Source: Paenibacillus sp. FSL K6-1096 | GTDB taxonomy: Bacteria; Bacillota; Bacilli; Paenibacillales; Paenibacillaceae | DNA: 64,000 bases | Reading direction: 5' to 3' | NCBI RefSeq assembly: GCF_037977055.1 | Contig: NZ_CP150274.1 | Location: 6,634,001-6,698,000, forward strand | Part shown: positions 25,222 to 34,247 of the stretch, in pieces | Layout of the letters: the number at the start of each line of letters is the position of its first letter | Numbering within the stretch: position 1 is the stretch's first letter | Made by a program: the position numbers and the translations under genes | The notes under the pieces: generated by a model | Databases searched by the model: none | Seen by the model: only the letters and a program-made list of their open reading frames with translations | What the model was told of the DNA's origin: nothing

Positions 25222-26946
25222 ATGGGGCAAGTCCACAGTGAAATTTTGCCGGGCCGCGCTAAGCAGACGAATATGGCGGAGTATTCCCGGGCAGTTGAGG
25301 AATTCCGGTGGGAAGACATCGAGAGACGCTTCTCCTGGTATGAGACCGGCAAGGTGAATATGGCGCACGAGGCTGTAGACCGTCATGTGCAGGAGGGGCG
25401 GGGAGGAGCTACTGCGCTGATCTATAGTGATGCTGTGCGCGAGGAGCGCTACACGTTCGCTGACCTGCGGGAGCGCTCGAACAGGTTCGGCAATGTGCTG
25501 CGCAAGTACGGCATCGGCAAAGGCGACCGGGTATTCATCTTCATGCCGCGCACACCGGAGCTGTATATCAGTCTGCTGGGCATTCTGAAGACGGGGGCAG
25601 TGGCCGGGCCGCTGTTCGAGGCGTTCATGGAGACGGCGGTCAAGGACCGGCTGGAGGATAGCGGCGCGGTCGCACTGGTGACGACGCCGGAGCTGCTGCA
25701 CCGGGTGAAGCGGGACCAGCTTCCCGGACTGCGCCATATTATACTGGTCGGCGGCTCAGCAGCAGGTGATCCCGGGCTGCTGGATTATGCAGCCGAAATG
25801 AATGAAGCCTCCGCTGAGCTGGAGCCGGAGTGGCTGGGTCTCGATGACGGTCTGATTATGCATTACACTTCCGGCTCAACCGGCAAGCCGAAGGGCATCT
25901 ACCATGTGCAGAGAGCCATGATTCAGCATTATTATACCGGCCAGGTGGTTCTGGACCTGCGCCCGGACGATGTGTACTGGTGCACGGCTGACCCGGGCTG
26001 GGTGACCGGGACGTCTTACGGTATTTTTGCACCCTGGCTGAATGGGGTAGCCAATGTCATCCGGGGCGGCCGCTTCAGCCCTCATGACTGGTATAAGACG
26101 ATTGAACGCTACGGGGTTACCGTATGGTATAGTGCCCCTACGGCCTTCCGGATGCTGATGGGGGCCGGCAGGGAGAGCCTGGAGGGCATTGATCTGAGCA
26201 GTCTCCGCCATGTGCTGTCTGTAGGGGAGCCGCTGAACCCGGAGGTCGTACGCTGGGGCGATAAAATCTATAATCAGCGGATTCATGATACCTGGTGGAT
26301 GACCGAGACCGGCGCTCAGCTGATCTGCAATTATCCGGGGATGGACATCAAGCCCGGCTCGATGGGCCGCCCGCTGCCGGGAATCGAGGCTGCGATTCTC
26401 GATGACCGCGGTAATGTGCTGCCGCCTTATTCGATGGGCAACCTGGCGATCCGTACGCCCTGGCCGTCCATGATGGCGAAGGTGTGGAATAACCAGGCCA
26501 AGTATGACGAATACTTCCGCATTCCCGGCTGGTATATCTCGGGGGATTCCGCGTATATGGATGAGGACGGTTATTTCTGGTTCCAGGGGCGGATTGATGA
26601 TGTGATCAATTCTTCGGGGGAACGGATCGGGCCGTTCGAGGTCGAGAGCAAGCTGGTGGAGCATCCGGCTGTTGCGGAGGCAGGGGTCATCGGCAAGCCT
26701 GATGTGATGCGCGGAGAGATTATCAAGGCCTTCATCTCGCTGCGCGACGGATATGCCCCTACAGCCGAGCTGAAGGAGGAGATCGCGGCCTTCGTTAAGG
26801 CAGGGCTGTCTGCCCACGCCGCCCCGCGGGAGATCGAGTTCAAGGATAAGCTGCCCAAGACCCGGTCCGGCAAAATCATGCGCCGCGTCCTGAAGGCCTG
26901 GGAGCTGCATCTTCCGGCAGGAGATTTATCGACGATTGAGGACTAA
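25222..26946 (+). CDS. acsA: acetyl-CoA synthetase
   Basis: A 574-residue adenylate-forming enzyme that activates acetate with ATP and CoA. The P-loop is YTSGSTGKPKG (about 216-226). The middle motif is DTWWMTETG, and the hinge Asp region reads YISGD. The C-terminal PKTRSGKIMRR contains the catalytic Lys that AcuA acetylates. The size matches B. subtilis AcsA (572) rather than the longer 650-residue forms. AGGGGAGG lies before the ATG. A possible TTGACA at 25138 is in the divergent region, without a good -10 box. Confidence 0.93.
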   Translation: MGQVHSEILPGRAKQTNMAEYSRAVEEFRWEDIERRFSWYETGKVNMAHEAVDRHVQEGRGGATALIYSDAVREERYTFADLRERSNRFGNVLRKYGIGKGDRVFIFMPRTPELYISLLGILKTGAVAGPLFEAFMETAVKDRLEDSGAVALVTTPELLHRVKRDQLPGLRHIILVGGSAAGDPGLLDYAAEMNEASAELEPEWLGLDDGLIMHYTSGSTGKPKGIYHVQRAMIQHYYTGQVVLDLRPDDVYWCTADPGWVTGTSYGIFAPWLNGVANVIRGGRFSPHDWYKTIERYGVTVWYSAPTAFRMLMGAGRESLEGIDLSSLRHVLSVGEPLNPEVVRWGDKIYNQRIHDTWWMTETGAQLICNYPGMDIKPGSMGRPLPGIEAAILDDRGNVLPPYSMGNLAIRTPWPSMMAKVWNNQAKYDEYFRIPGWYISGDSAYMDEDGYFWFQGRIDDVINSSGERIGPFEVESKLVEHPAVAEAGVIGKPDVMRGEIIKAFISLRDGYAPTAELKEEIAAFVKAGLSAHAAPREIEFKDKLPKTRSGKIMRRVLKAWELHLPAGDLSTIED

Positions 26947-26970
26947 TCCTGTATTCATAACATAGCTAAA

Positions 26971-27002
26971 TTAGCCCGTTCCCTCTTCTGGGAACGGGCT
27001 AA
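26971..27002. terminator. hairpin between convergent acsA and the PBP gene
   Basis: TTAGCCCGTTCCC and GGGAACGGGCTAA form a perfect 13-bp stem with a 6-base loop. T-tracts are weak on both sides. Confidence 0.65.
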
Positions 27003-27014
27003 TTGCTGTGTTGC

Positions 27015-30000
27015 TTATCTACCGGTGTTAGTGCCGGTGTTGGTGTTGGTCCCGGCCGGTGTCCCGCTGGCGTTGCTGCCTTTGGTCCCGCCCGCATTAC
27101 CGCCGGCGTTGTTGCCTTTACTGCCGCCGGCGTTACCGCTGGCGTTGCCGTTCACGTTGCCGGTGTTCCCGGCTCCGTTAGTTCCGCCCAGCGGCGTGGA
27201 GTCGTTCCCGCCGGGCGGCTGGACAATAATCATTCCCGGATCTTCAGTGTTCTCCGGGAGAATGCCGCCCTCCGGCGCAGGTGTGGTCTCCGGCGTCTGT
27301 TCCGGCTCCGGCGTAGGCTCCGGAGTAGGGTTGATGTCGCCGGCCACACTGCCGGAGGCTGCTTCATGCCCCGCTACGTCTACTGCTGCCACGTAGAAGG
27401 TGGCACCTGCGCTGGCCGGTGTTCCCGGCCGGAAGACGGTGCTCTCTCCGGCGGAGAGGACAGCCTGTTTCTGGAAGGACCCGCCGCCCAGCGAACGGTA
27501 CAGCCGGTAGCCGACCACATCGGGCGAGCCGCTTGGGGTGAACGTAACCACAGCCTTGCCTGTACTGTAGGAGACCATCACCTCACCGGGAGGCGTCGGC
27601 GCTTTGCCGTCATCCACCCGCGGATCGACCTCGGTCGGGTAATCTGTCTTGGCGTCTGCCGGCATGTAGTAGGCCAGCGGCTCATGCGTCTTCATGGCGG
27701 GGAAGGCAGCCAGCAGCTCTTTGACCAGCTCCTGAATCGGCTTCTCCCGCTTGACTACGATTTTCTCTTTCAGGAAGTCTTCAGGAGTTCCCTCCAGAGG
27801 AATATAATTCACTCCGTTATAAGTGATATATTTGGCCTTGGAGATGCCGTCATCACTCTCAGTAGGGACATACTTGGCGTTGAACAGATCGGTGGTGTAC
27901 TTATCTGTCAGCGCAGACGGCTTCTTGCCGCTGTATGCAGACACCGTCGCTTTGACAATGCCTTCCGGCTTGGCGAATTCCTTGGTTGTGAACAGCTCAG
28001 GGCGCTTATCGATTACGGTATTCATTACCTTGGTCCACAACGTCTGCGCCTGGCGTTTTTGCGTATCGCCCTGCAGCGTGTTGATCTGCTCCTTATAGCC
28101 GACCCACATGCCCAGCGTAACATCAGGAGTGTAGCCCATGAACCAGACATCCCCGTAGTTCTGGGTCGAGCCGGTTTTGCCGACAATCGGCACATCCTTG
28201 AAGTGCTTGTAGTTTCGCTTGACAGTGCTTGCGGTCCCGTCCGTGATAACCGTGCGCATCATATCGGTCATCAGATAAGCGGTCTGCTTAGAGAAGACCT
28301 GCTCGGGATTCACTTTATGCTGATAGACGATTTTGCCCTGGTAGTCAACAATCTTCTCGATCATATAGGCGTCATTGAAGGCGCCCTGATTGGCAATGGA
28401 GGAATAGGCATTGGTTAATTCTTCAACCGTAACCCCGTATCGCAGTCCCCCGATAACCCCGGTCTTGGCATTGTAATCATCATCCTGCAGAGTGGTGATG
28501 CCCAGCTTCTTGGTGAAGGCCCAGGCCTTCTCAATGCCAACCTTTTCATTAAAAAGCTTCAGGGCAGGCAGGTTCAGAGACTTGTTCAGCGCATAACGGG
28601 CAGTGACCAGACCCTGATAGCGGTTGTTGGCATTCTTGGGGATATGGTAGCCCTTGCCACCGTCCTTCATGACAATCGGCGCATCATCCAGAATGCCGGC
28701 GGGCTGAATCAATCCTGCGTCCAGCGCAGGCAGATAGGCTGCAATCGGCTTCATGGTGGAGCCGGGCTGACGGATCATCTGGGTAGCATAGTTCATCTGC
28801 TCAATATTGAAGTCGCGCCCTTCGATCATGCCGAGGATAGCTCCGGTCTTGTTGTCAATCAGCATCCCGGCCGTCTGCTCCACACCTCTGGCCTTGCTGT
28901 CCTTGGTGAAGTTGCTGCTGTCCTCGGAGATGCTGTGCATCGCACTGTACACTTTCTTGTCAATGGTCGTGTACACCCGGTAGCCGCCGGTCATCAGCTG
29001 CTGGCGGGCTTCCTCCAGACGCTGGGCCGAGTCGGTCGAGCTGCCTGCCGTGCCTGCCGTCTCTTCGTTAAGCTTCAGCAGAATCTCGGATGCCTTGCGT
29101 TCGGTCTCCATCATGAGATAAGGGAAGGTGGCATAGGCCTTCTTCGTATGCGGAGCCAGTGAGCTCTTGATATCGAAGTTCAGGGCTTCATTGTACTGGG
29201 AGGTAGTGATCTTATTCTCTTCCAGCATCCGCCGCAATACCAGCTTCTGGCGGTTAATGGCCCGCCCGAAGGCAGCCTCATTGAATTCGCCCAGGCCGTT
29301 GAACGCGGAATATTTGGAGGGGAGCTGCGGCAGGCCTGCCAGATAAGCCGCCTGGGCCACATTCAGCTTCTCCAGATCATCCAGGCCGAAGATACCCTTG
29401 GCGGCGGCCTTGATGCCGAATACATTATAGCCGTTGGAGCCGTTCCCGAAAGGAACCTTATTCAGATAGGCGGTCAGGATCTCCTGTTTGGACAGGAAGC
29501 GCTCCAGCCGCAGTGACAGCAGAATCTCCTTCACCTTGCGGTCTTCCGTGACATCGAGATTCAGGAACACGCGCCGGGCAAGCTGCTGGGTCAGGGTACT
29601 GCCCCCGGTCTGCACGGATTCGTTCAGCAGCTTCTGCTTAACGGCCCGCAGGGTGCCGCTGACATCTACACCCTTATGCTCATAGAAATCATTGTCCTCT
29701 ATCGCGAGGACAGCATCAATCACAAGCTGCGGTATATCGTTGAATTCAATTAACCTGCGGTCTTCTTCAGTCCGGAGCTGTCCGATTGGCTGTCCGTCGC
29801 TGAAATAAGCAAAACCGGTAATGGCGTTGAGTCCCACCTGCTGCTGGATGAATTCCTCGGTGCGCACCGGATCGTCCTTCACAATGGAAGTGACATAGCC
29901 TGCAACGGCGCCGCCGGCAAACAGCAAGCCGAGTATACCGAGTATGAACATCCATTTCACAACTGAACCGAACCTGCGGAGCCAGGATCTGCGAGGTGGA

Positions 30001-30038
30001 CGCTGTTTTGCGGTCTTCTTTTTATTCTCCTCAACCAT
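27015..30038 (-). CDS. ponA: class A penicillin-binding protein (PBP1A-type, bifunctional)
   Basis: A 1007-residue cell-wall synthase. It has a short basic cytoplasmic N-terminus, one membrane helix (about 30-52), a glycosyltransferase domain with AIEDNDFYEHKG and GGSTLTQQLARR, and a transpeptidase domain with the catalytic Ser in QPGSTMKP, an SxN-type YSSIANQ, and GKTGST. A fibronectin-III-like domain (about 840-920) and a long low-complexity tail of Gly, Asn, Thr and Ala follow. AAAGGAGG precedes the ATG at 30038; longer in-frame readings would cross the rpsD terminator. Confidence 0.9.
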   Translation of the reverse strand: MVEENKKKTAKQRPPRRSWLRRFGSVVKWMFILGILGLLFAGGAVAGYVTSIVKDDPVRTEEFIQQQVGLNAITGFAYFSDGQPIGQLRTEEDRRLIEFNDIPQLVIDAVLAIEDNDFYEHKGVDVSGTLRAVKQKLLNESVQTGGSTLTQQLARRVFLNLDVTEDRKVKEILLSLRLERFLSKQEILTAYLNKVPFGNGSNGYNVFGIKAAAKGIFGLDDLEKLNVAQAAYLAGLPQLPSKYSAFNGLGEFNEAAFGRAINRQKLVLRRMLEENKITTSQYNEALNFDIKSSLAPHTKKAYATFPYLMMETERKASEILLKLNEETAGTAGSSTDSAQRLEEARQQLMTGGYRVYTTIDKKVYSAMHSISEDSSNFTKDSKARGVEQTAGMLIDNKTGAILGMIEGRDFNIEQMNYATQMIRQPGSTMKPIAAYLPALDAGLIQPAGILDDAPIVMKDGGKGYHIPKNANNRYQGLVTARYALNKSLNLPALKLFNEKVGIEKAWAFTKKLGITTLQDDDYNAKTGVIGGLRYGVTVEELTNAYSSIANQGAFNDAYMIEKIVDYQGKIVYQHKVNPEQVFSKQTAYLMTDMMRTVITDGTASTVKRNYKHFKDVPIVGKTGSTQNYGDVWFMGYTPDVTLGMWVGYKEQINTLQGDTQKRQAQTLWTKVMNTVIDKRPELFTTKEFAKPEGIVKATVSAYSGKKPSALTDKYTTDLFNAKYVPTESDDGISKAKYITYNGVNYIPLEGTPEDFLKEKIVVKREKPIQELVKELLAAFPAMKTHEPLAYYMPADAKTDYPTEVDPRVDDGKAPTPPGEVMVSYSTGKAVVTFTPSGSPDVVGYRLYRSLGGGSFQKQAVLSAGESTVFRPGTPASAGATFYVAAVDVAGHEAASGSVAGDINPTPEPTPEPEQTPETTPAPEGGILPENTEDPGMIIVQPPGGNDSTPLGGTNGAGNTGNVNGNASGNAGGSKGNNAGGNAGGTKGSNASGTPAGTNTNTGTNTGR

Positions 30039-30125
30039 CGACGATAATCCTCCTTTTAACGGAACTATTATAGCACAATTTGGCGATTTTGAATGCGCTT
30101 CGCCAAAGAGGATTTTAGTCAGGGC

Positions 30126-30159
30126 ATAAGAAAAAGCTCCCGGAACAATCCGGGAGCTT
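30126..30159 (-). terminator. terminator of rpsD
   Basis: On the minus strand AAGCTCCCGG, a 6-base loop, CCGGGAGCTT and TTTCTT follow the rpsD stop and precede the PBP gene. Confidence 0.85.
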
Positions 30160-30185
30160 GGAGCGATTCGGCGCAAGGCCAAATC

Positions 30186-30785
30186 TTAACGGTTGTAGAA
30201 CTCGACGATCTGCTTCTCATCGATATCCTGGGACAGCTCAGCGCGTTCAGGCAAACGGATGTATTTGCCTTCGAACGATCCTTCTGCATATTCCAGGTAA
30301 GCTGGAAGGTGATTGCGGTTCTCCAGAGCTTCTTTGATCGAAGTCATGCTGCGGCTTCTTTCGCGAAGTCCGATAACGTCGCCCACGCTTACGCGGTAAG
30401 AAGCGATGTCAACCTTTTTGCCGTTAACGGTTACGTGGCCATGGGATACCAGCTGACGTGCGCCTGCACGGGAGTTGGCGAATCCAAGACGGTAAACCAG
30501 GTTGTCCAGGCGGCTCTCAAGCAGGAACATGAAGTTTTCGCCCGCGATACCTTGAAGCTTCTGTGCTTTGGTGAACAGCGTTTTGAACTGCTTTTCGCCA
30601 AGGCCGTACATGTGGCGCAGCTTCTGCTTCTCGAGCAGCTGCATTCCGTAGTTACTTACTTTTCTGCGTTGGTTAGCGCCGTGTTGTCCTGGTGGGAAAG
30701 GGCGCTTCAGGTCTTTGCCTGTACCGCTCAGGGAAATGCCCAGACGGCGGCTGAGTTTGAACTTAGGTCCGGTGTAACGTGCCAT
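30186..30785 (-). CDS. rpsD: 30S ribosomal protein S4 (uS4)
   Basis: A 199-residue primary 16S-rRNA-binding protein needed for 30S assembly. It starts [16 protein letters not shown] and carries the S4 RNA-binding fold around [24 protein letters not shown] (about 92-115). No Cys knuckle is present, which matches the zinc-free form. AAGGAGTC precedes the ATG on the minus strand. It is monocistronic with a long leader; divergent from it is a GGDEF gene, an order also known in B. subtilis (ytrP side). Confidence 0.97.
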   Translation of the reverse strand: MARYTGPKFKLSRRLGISLSGTGKDLKRPFPPGQHGANQRRKVSNYGMQLLEKQKLRHMYGLGEKQFKTLFTKAQKLQGIAGENFMFLLESRLDNLVYRLGFANSRAGARQLVSHGHVTVNGKKVDIASYRVSVGDVIGLRERSRSMTSIKEALENRNHLPAYLEYAEGSFEGKYIRLPERAELSQDIDEKQIVEFYNR

Positions 30786-30972
30786 ATTATAGTAGACTCC
30801 TTGTTAAGAAAATGTAGTGTAGGGCCTATTTGCGCCGCAATTCGTATCCGTGAAAGCTTGTAATGGTTTCACACTGCCGGGGGAGTTCAGCCGCTGCCCT
30901 GGCAGTAACGAAATGCGTAGAGGGTGACACAACGTTACGCCCAATGAAGACTTGTTACAGTCTTGTTCAACA
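30786..30972 (-). promoter_or_regulatory. long structured rpsD leader, candidate S4 autoregulatory RNA
   Basis: About 185 nt lie between the promoter and the start. Visible pairings on the minus strand are GGGCGTAACG with CGTTACTGCC, GTGAAA with TTTCAC, and TTGCGGCGCAA. In Bacillus, S4 represses its own mRNA through a structured leader. Identity with that RNA was not tested. Confidence 0.45.
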
Positions 30973-30978
30973 ATAAAT

Positions 30979-31006
30979 ATTATATGAAAATAACAGTCAA
31001 AGTCAA
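30979..31006 (-). promoter_or_regulatory. sigma-A promoter of rpsD
   Basis: On the minus strand TTGACT (31001-31006), 16 bases, and a perfect TATAAT (30979-30984). The remaining divergent region up to 31168 shows no gene; a TATAAT at 31084 may serve the plus strand. Confidence 0.75.
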
Positions 31007-31168
31007 GCGCAACTTTCAAGAGTTTTTGTCTAGGTTTGTCGTTAGTTCTTTGGTCCTAAAAAAAATCCCGGTTTTGCGGAAAATATAATGCAATACCTAG
31101 AGAAAGGGAGTAAAATATAGCTAATTGGATGTTATCGGAAAAAGAAGTTGCAAAGGAGGTCCTCTTTT

Positions 31169-33175
31169 ATGGCAGAGCAGAGGGCATACGGCGATAAAGA
31201 CAGGGACGCCCGTATGCTGTTGCAGGTCGCCAGGCCATCCGGCGGTAAGCTTGAAGATCCTGCCGCCTGGCTGAGGGAAACGGACATTGTGCCTCACGAT
31301 TTCCCCTATGCCGGGGGCTTGATCGCTGAGAGCTTCAGAGAATGGCAGGGACAGGCAGTCTCCTCCTTCGCGAAGTCCTGGAGCTGGTGTGTGCTTGATT
31401 ATGAAGGGAATTGGCTGGATTCCGCTTCTGAATTCCGGCAGGGGCGCTGGAAAGAGAAGTGGGAGGAAGCGGCAAGAGGCTGCTTGCAGACGGGCAATAT
31501 AGAGGCGGTTCAGATACTGGATGGCGGGGAAGCGTTGATGCTGCTGGTCCTGCCTGTACATACAAGGAGACACGGGGATGTCTTCGCTGTTCTGGGCTGC
31601 CTGATGCCCCTGGAGCAATATGACAAGGGCGGAAGGTATGCCGCAGAAGCGATGGTGCTCCATTTCCAGACCTGCTTCTATAACAAATTCGAGTATGTGT
31701 TTGTATCGGACCTTGCAGGCATTCAGCTGCATTCCGAGCGGGAGAGCAGCCGCCGGTCACTGCTTTTTCAGATTGTCCAGCGGATGCATGACAATATTGA
31801 TGTGGATGCCGTGCTTACGGAGGTTATTGACAGCATTGCGGCGATGTATCCCGGGGCGAAGCTGGATCTGTATATGTCCCAGGACCACCGCAGCTCCCAT
31901 CCGCAGGTCAAGCCGCTTCCGCTGCAATGGGACGGCGAGGATGTCTGCGCCACAGCCTTCAAGGATGGACGGGTAACCCTTGATCACGGGCATGGGGATA
32001 ACGGGATCGTCGAGGTAGGCCTCCCGCTGGGCGGCAAGCAGGGAGTCTACGGGGTCTTTCACATGGTGATGGACAAGAACTCCTTTCATGAGCTGGATCT
32101 GAGCTTCCTGACCATGGTGGCGGATACGGCGGGAACCGCCTTCGAGAATGCGAAGCTGTATGAGCGCTCCAACCAGCTGATCCGGGAGCTGCGCATGAGC
32201 AATGAATTGACCCAGCGGCTCAACCAGAGCCTGCGGCTGGGTGACATCTTCCAGTTCGCCTTCGAGGAGCTGCTGGCAATGTTCGAGGCGGATTATTGCT
32301 GCATCCTGCATAAGAATGAAGAGCGGGGCGGACTTGAGGTTATCGCCTGCAACTATATACCGCTGCTGGGCAAGCTGCTGGAGGAAGGGCAGGGGCTGGG
32401 CAGCAAGGTCCATATCTCAGGGGAGCCGCTCCTGCTCTCCGATTATAAGTACGCAGCCGGCCAGACCTCGGCGCTTATGGACGCCACCGGTTCACGTTCC
32501 CTGATTGCAACTCCGCTTAACGTGGGCGGCGAGGTCCGCGGGGCGATTATGCTGGCCCACAAGCAGCCCCACTTCTTCTCCTATGACAGCTACAGGCTGC
32601 TGCAGGCCATGGCCGGTCACATCGGGCTGGCCGTAGGCAATGCCAGGCTTCATGCCGAAGTGCGGCGGCTGGCCAACCGCGACACCCTGACCGGACTCTT
32701 CGCCCGGCACTATCTGGATGAAGAGATCAAGCAGCGGCAGTCTACTGACTTCTGCGGGACTCTGGTCGTTGTGGACATTGACCAGTTCAAGATGGTCAAC
32801 GACACCTATGGCCACCAGAAGGGGGACAAAATCCTGAAGCAGGTCAGCGACATCGTGAAATCCTCGATCCGCCAGGGCGATGTCGCCGCGAGGTGGGGCG
32901 GTGAGGAGCTTGCGGTGTATCTGCCCCAGCTTGGCGTCCAGCAGGCGGTCTTCGTGGCGGAGCGCATCCGCAAGCGTGTCATGGGAGAGACGGAGCCCCG
33001 CGTGACCGTATCCTGCGGCATTGCCGAGTGGAGCTGGACTGATGAACGGGTGAGCGTAGAGTCCCTGTTCTACCGCGCCGATATGGCGCTCTATGACGCC
33101 AAGAATAACGGGCGCAATCAGGTCGTGATCGACAACAAGCTGGCGGAGAATACCGCGAAGAACCCTTGGGCTTAG
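31169..33175 (+). CDS. GAF-GAF-GGDEF diguanylate cyclase (YtrP-like)
   Basis: A 668-residue soluble signalling protein. An N-terminal region of unknown fold (about 1-190) is followed by two GAF-like sensor domains (about 200-330 and 350-490) and a GGDEF domain (about 505-655). The signature is RWGGEEL. A product-inhibition I-site RQGD lies exactly five residues before it, and the metal Asp is in VVVDIDQFK, so it should make c-di-GMP and be feedback inhibited. AAAGGAGG precedes the ATG at 31169. The position divergent from rpsD fits the B. subtilis YtrP neighbourhood. Confidence 0.85.
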   Translation: MAEQRAYGDKDRDARMLLQVARPSGGKLEDPAAWLRETDIVPHDFPYAGGLIAESFREWQGQAVSSFAKSWSWCVLDYEGNWLDSASEFRQGRWKEKWEEAARGCLQTGNIEAVQILDGGEALMLLVLPVHTRRHGDVFAVLGCLMPLEQYDKGGRYAAEAMVLHFQTCFYNKFEYVFVSDLAGIQLHSERESSRRSLLFQIVQRMHDNIDVDAVLTEVIDSIAAMYPGAKLDLYMSQDHRSSHPQVKPLPLQWDGEDVCATAFKDGRVTLDHGHGDNGIVEVGLPLGGKQGVYGVFHMVMDKNSFHELDLSFLTMVADTAGTAFENAKLYERSNQLIRELRMSNELTQRLNQSLRLGDIFQFAFEELLAMFEADYCCILHKNEERGGLEVIACNYIPLLGKLLEEGQGLGSKVHISGEPLLLSDYKYAAGQTSALMDATGSRSLIATPLNVGGEVRGAIMLAHKQPHFFSYDSYRLLQAMAGHIGLAVGNARLHAEVRRLANRDTLTGLFARHYLDEEIKQRQSTDFCGTLVVVDIDQFKMVNDTYGHQKGDKILKQVSDIVKSSIRQGDVAARWGGEELAVYLPQLGVQQAVFVAERIRKRVMGETEPRVTVSCGIAEWSWTDERVSVESLFYRADMALYDAKNNGRNQVVIDNKLAENTAKNPWA

Positions 33176-33279
33176 GCCTTTAGGGTTCTTCTGCCTGTGC
33201 ATACTCATGAACGTATAAGGCCTGTGTTCAGGGAGACCCTAGGAAGAATGGAAATAACATTTCTTGCGGAAGGGGCCTG

Positions 33280-34143
33280 ATGTTCATGGGTAAATGGGAG
33301 TACATACGCACAGGAAGCCTCACTTTACTGCTGGTCTGCGGTATTAGCGGATGCACAATGTTGAAGGACAAGCCGGCAACGGAGGACTTAAGTCTGGTAA
33401 TGGCCGGGATGGAGGGCAGCGACGGAGTATCCTTTAAAGGGGCGGCTGCATTGCTGGTCGGAGGCAAGACGCTGCCGGAATCTGCGCTGTATTATGGAGG
33501 GAAGGTAGCGGATCATAACAGGATCAGCCTGTATTCACTGCTCCCGGATGAAGCCCCTGCCGCCTCTGCGGCAGAGACAGGCCCCCGCCAGCTTAAGCAG
33601 GGATCTGCGGATGCACCGGTCTATTATACCCAAATGGTGAAGGAGAACGGAAAGTGGACGCTGGAGCAGACCTCCCCGGTCCTTGAAGGGGGCAATCCGC
33701 TGGAGAATCTGAACCCGCTCCGCCATCTGGAGGAGCTGGAGCAGCGGCAGAAGACGGTAACCGAAGAAGCCGGCAGTGCAAGGGGAACCCGGGTGCTGCG
33801 GATTGAGCTGACGCCGGAGGAGGCACGCAGCCAGCTGGCTGACGAGCTGGAGCAGGAGATGCAGGCGGTCCGGCCGGCAGCCCCGGACGGCAAGGGCAGC
33901 AATTCCAGCGGGCATTCCAAGGCGCTTGAAGCCAAGATGGTCCTGTGGGAACAGAAGCGGGCGGAGCTGCAGCAGCGGCTGGACAAAGCGGACATCCGGA
34001 CCGTGTATTATCTGAAGGTAGACCCGAAGCGCAATCTGCCTGCGCGGCTGACCTGGAACCGTACGCTGACCTATCCGGGGAAGAACGGAGCCGCCACCGA
34101 GGAGACTTATATAACACAGGTCGATTTCTATGATTATAAGTAA
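33280..34143 (+). CDS. predicted lipoprotein of unknown function (287 aa)
   Basis: An N-terminal hydrophobic stretch ends in the lipobox GISGC at about residue 25, so the protein should be lipid-anchored outside the membrane. The mature part has a charged helical middle (about 140-240; EELEQRQKT, EARSQLADELEQEMQ) likely to form a coiled coil, and a beta-rich C-terminal end. No known domain is recognised. Two in-frame ATGs (33280, 33286) follow GGAAGGGG. Confidence 0.75.
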   Translation: MFMGKWEYIRTGSLTLLLVCGISGCTMLKDKPATEDLSLVMAGMEGSDGVSFKGAAALLVGGKTLPESALYYGGKVADHNRISLYSLLPDEAPAASAAETGPRQLKQGSADAPVYYTQMVKENGKWTLEQTSPVLEGGNPLENLNPLRHLEELEQRQKTVTEEAGSARGTRVLRIELTPEEARSQLADELEQEMQAVRPAAPDGKGSNSSGHSKALEAKMVLWEQKRAELQQRLDKADIRTVYYLKVDPKRNLPARLTWNRTLTYPGKNGAATEETYITQVDFYDYK

Positions 34144-34175
34144 ACGCCCAGGCTCTGACCGGCTTTTCATGCCGC

Positions 34176-34203
34176 TTGCACTCCGGGACAGGAGTGCTAC
34201 AAT
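34176..34203 (+). promoter_or_regulatory. promoter overlapping a hairpin, before the aminopeptidase gene
   Basis: TTGCAC (34176-34181), 16 bases, TACAAT (34198-34203). The spacer contains the inverted repeat GCACTCC / GGAGTGC, so the site may also be an operator or end the upstream transcript. Confidence 0.55.
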
Positions 34204-34247
34204 AGAACGGTATGTTTATTTTCAGCAAGAGGAAGGAAGAGAGAAAG

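Noticed and set aside
27003-28418. Plus-strand open frame within the PBP gene
   Set aside because: Low-complexity Val/Gly-rich product from the complement of the Gly/Asn tail; no RBS.
31040-31140. c-di-GMP (GEMM) riboswitch before the GGDEF gene
   Set aside because: The short leader lacks the conserved GEMM core; only an AT-rich promoter-like region is seen.
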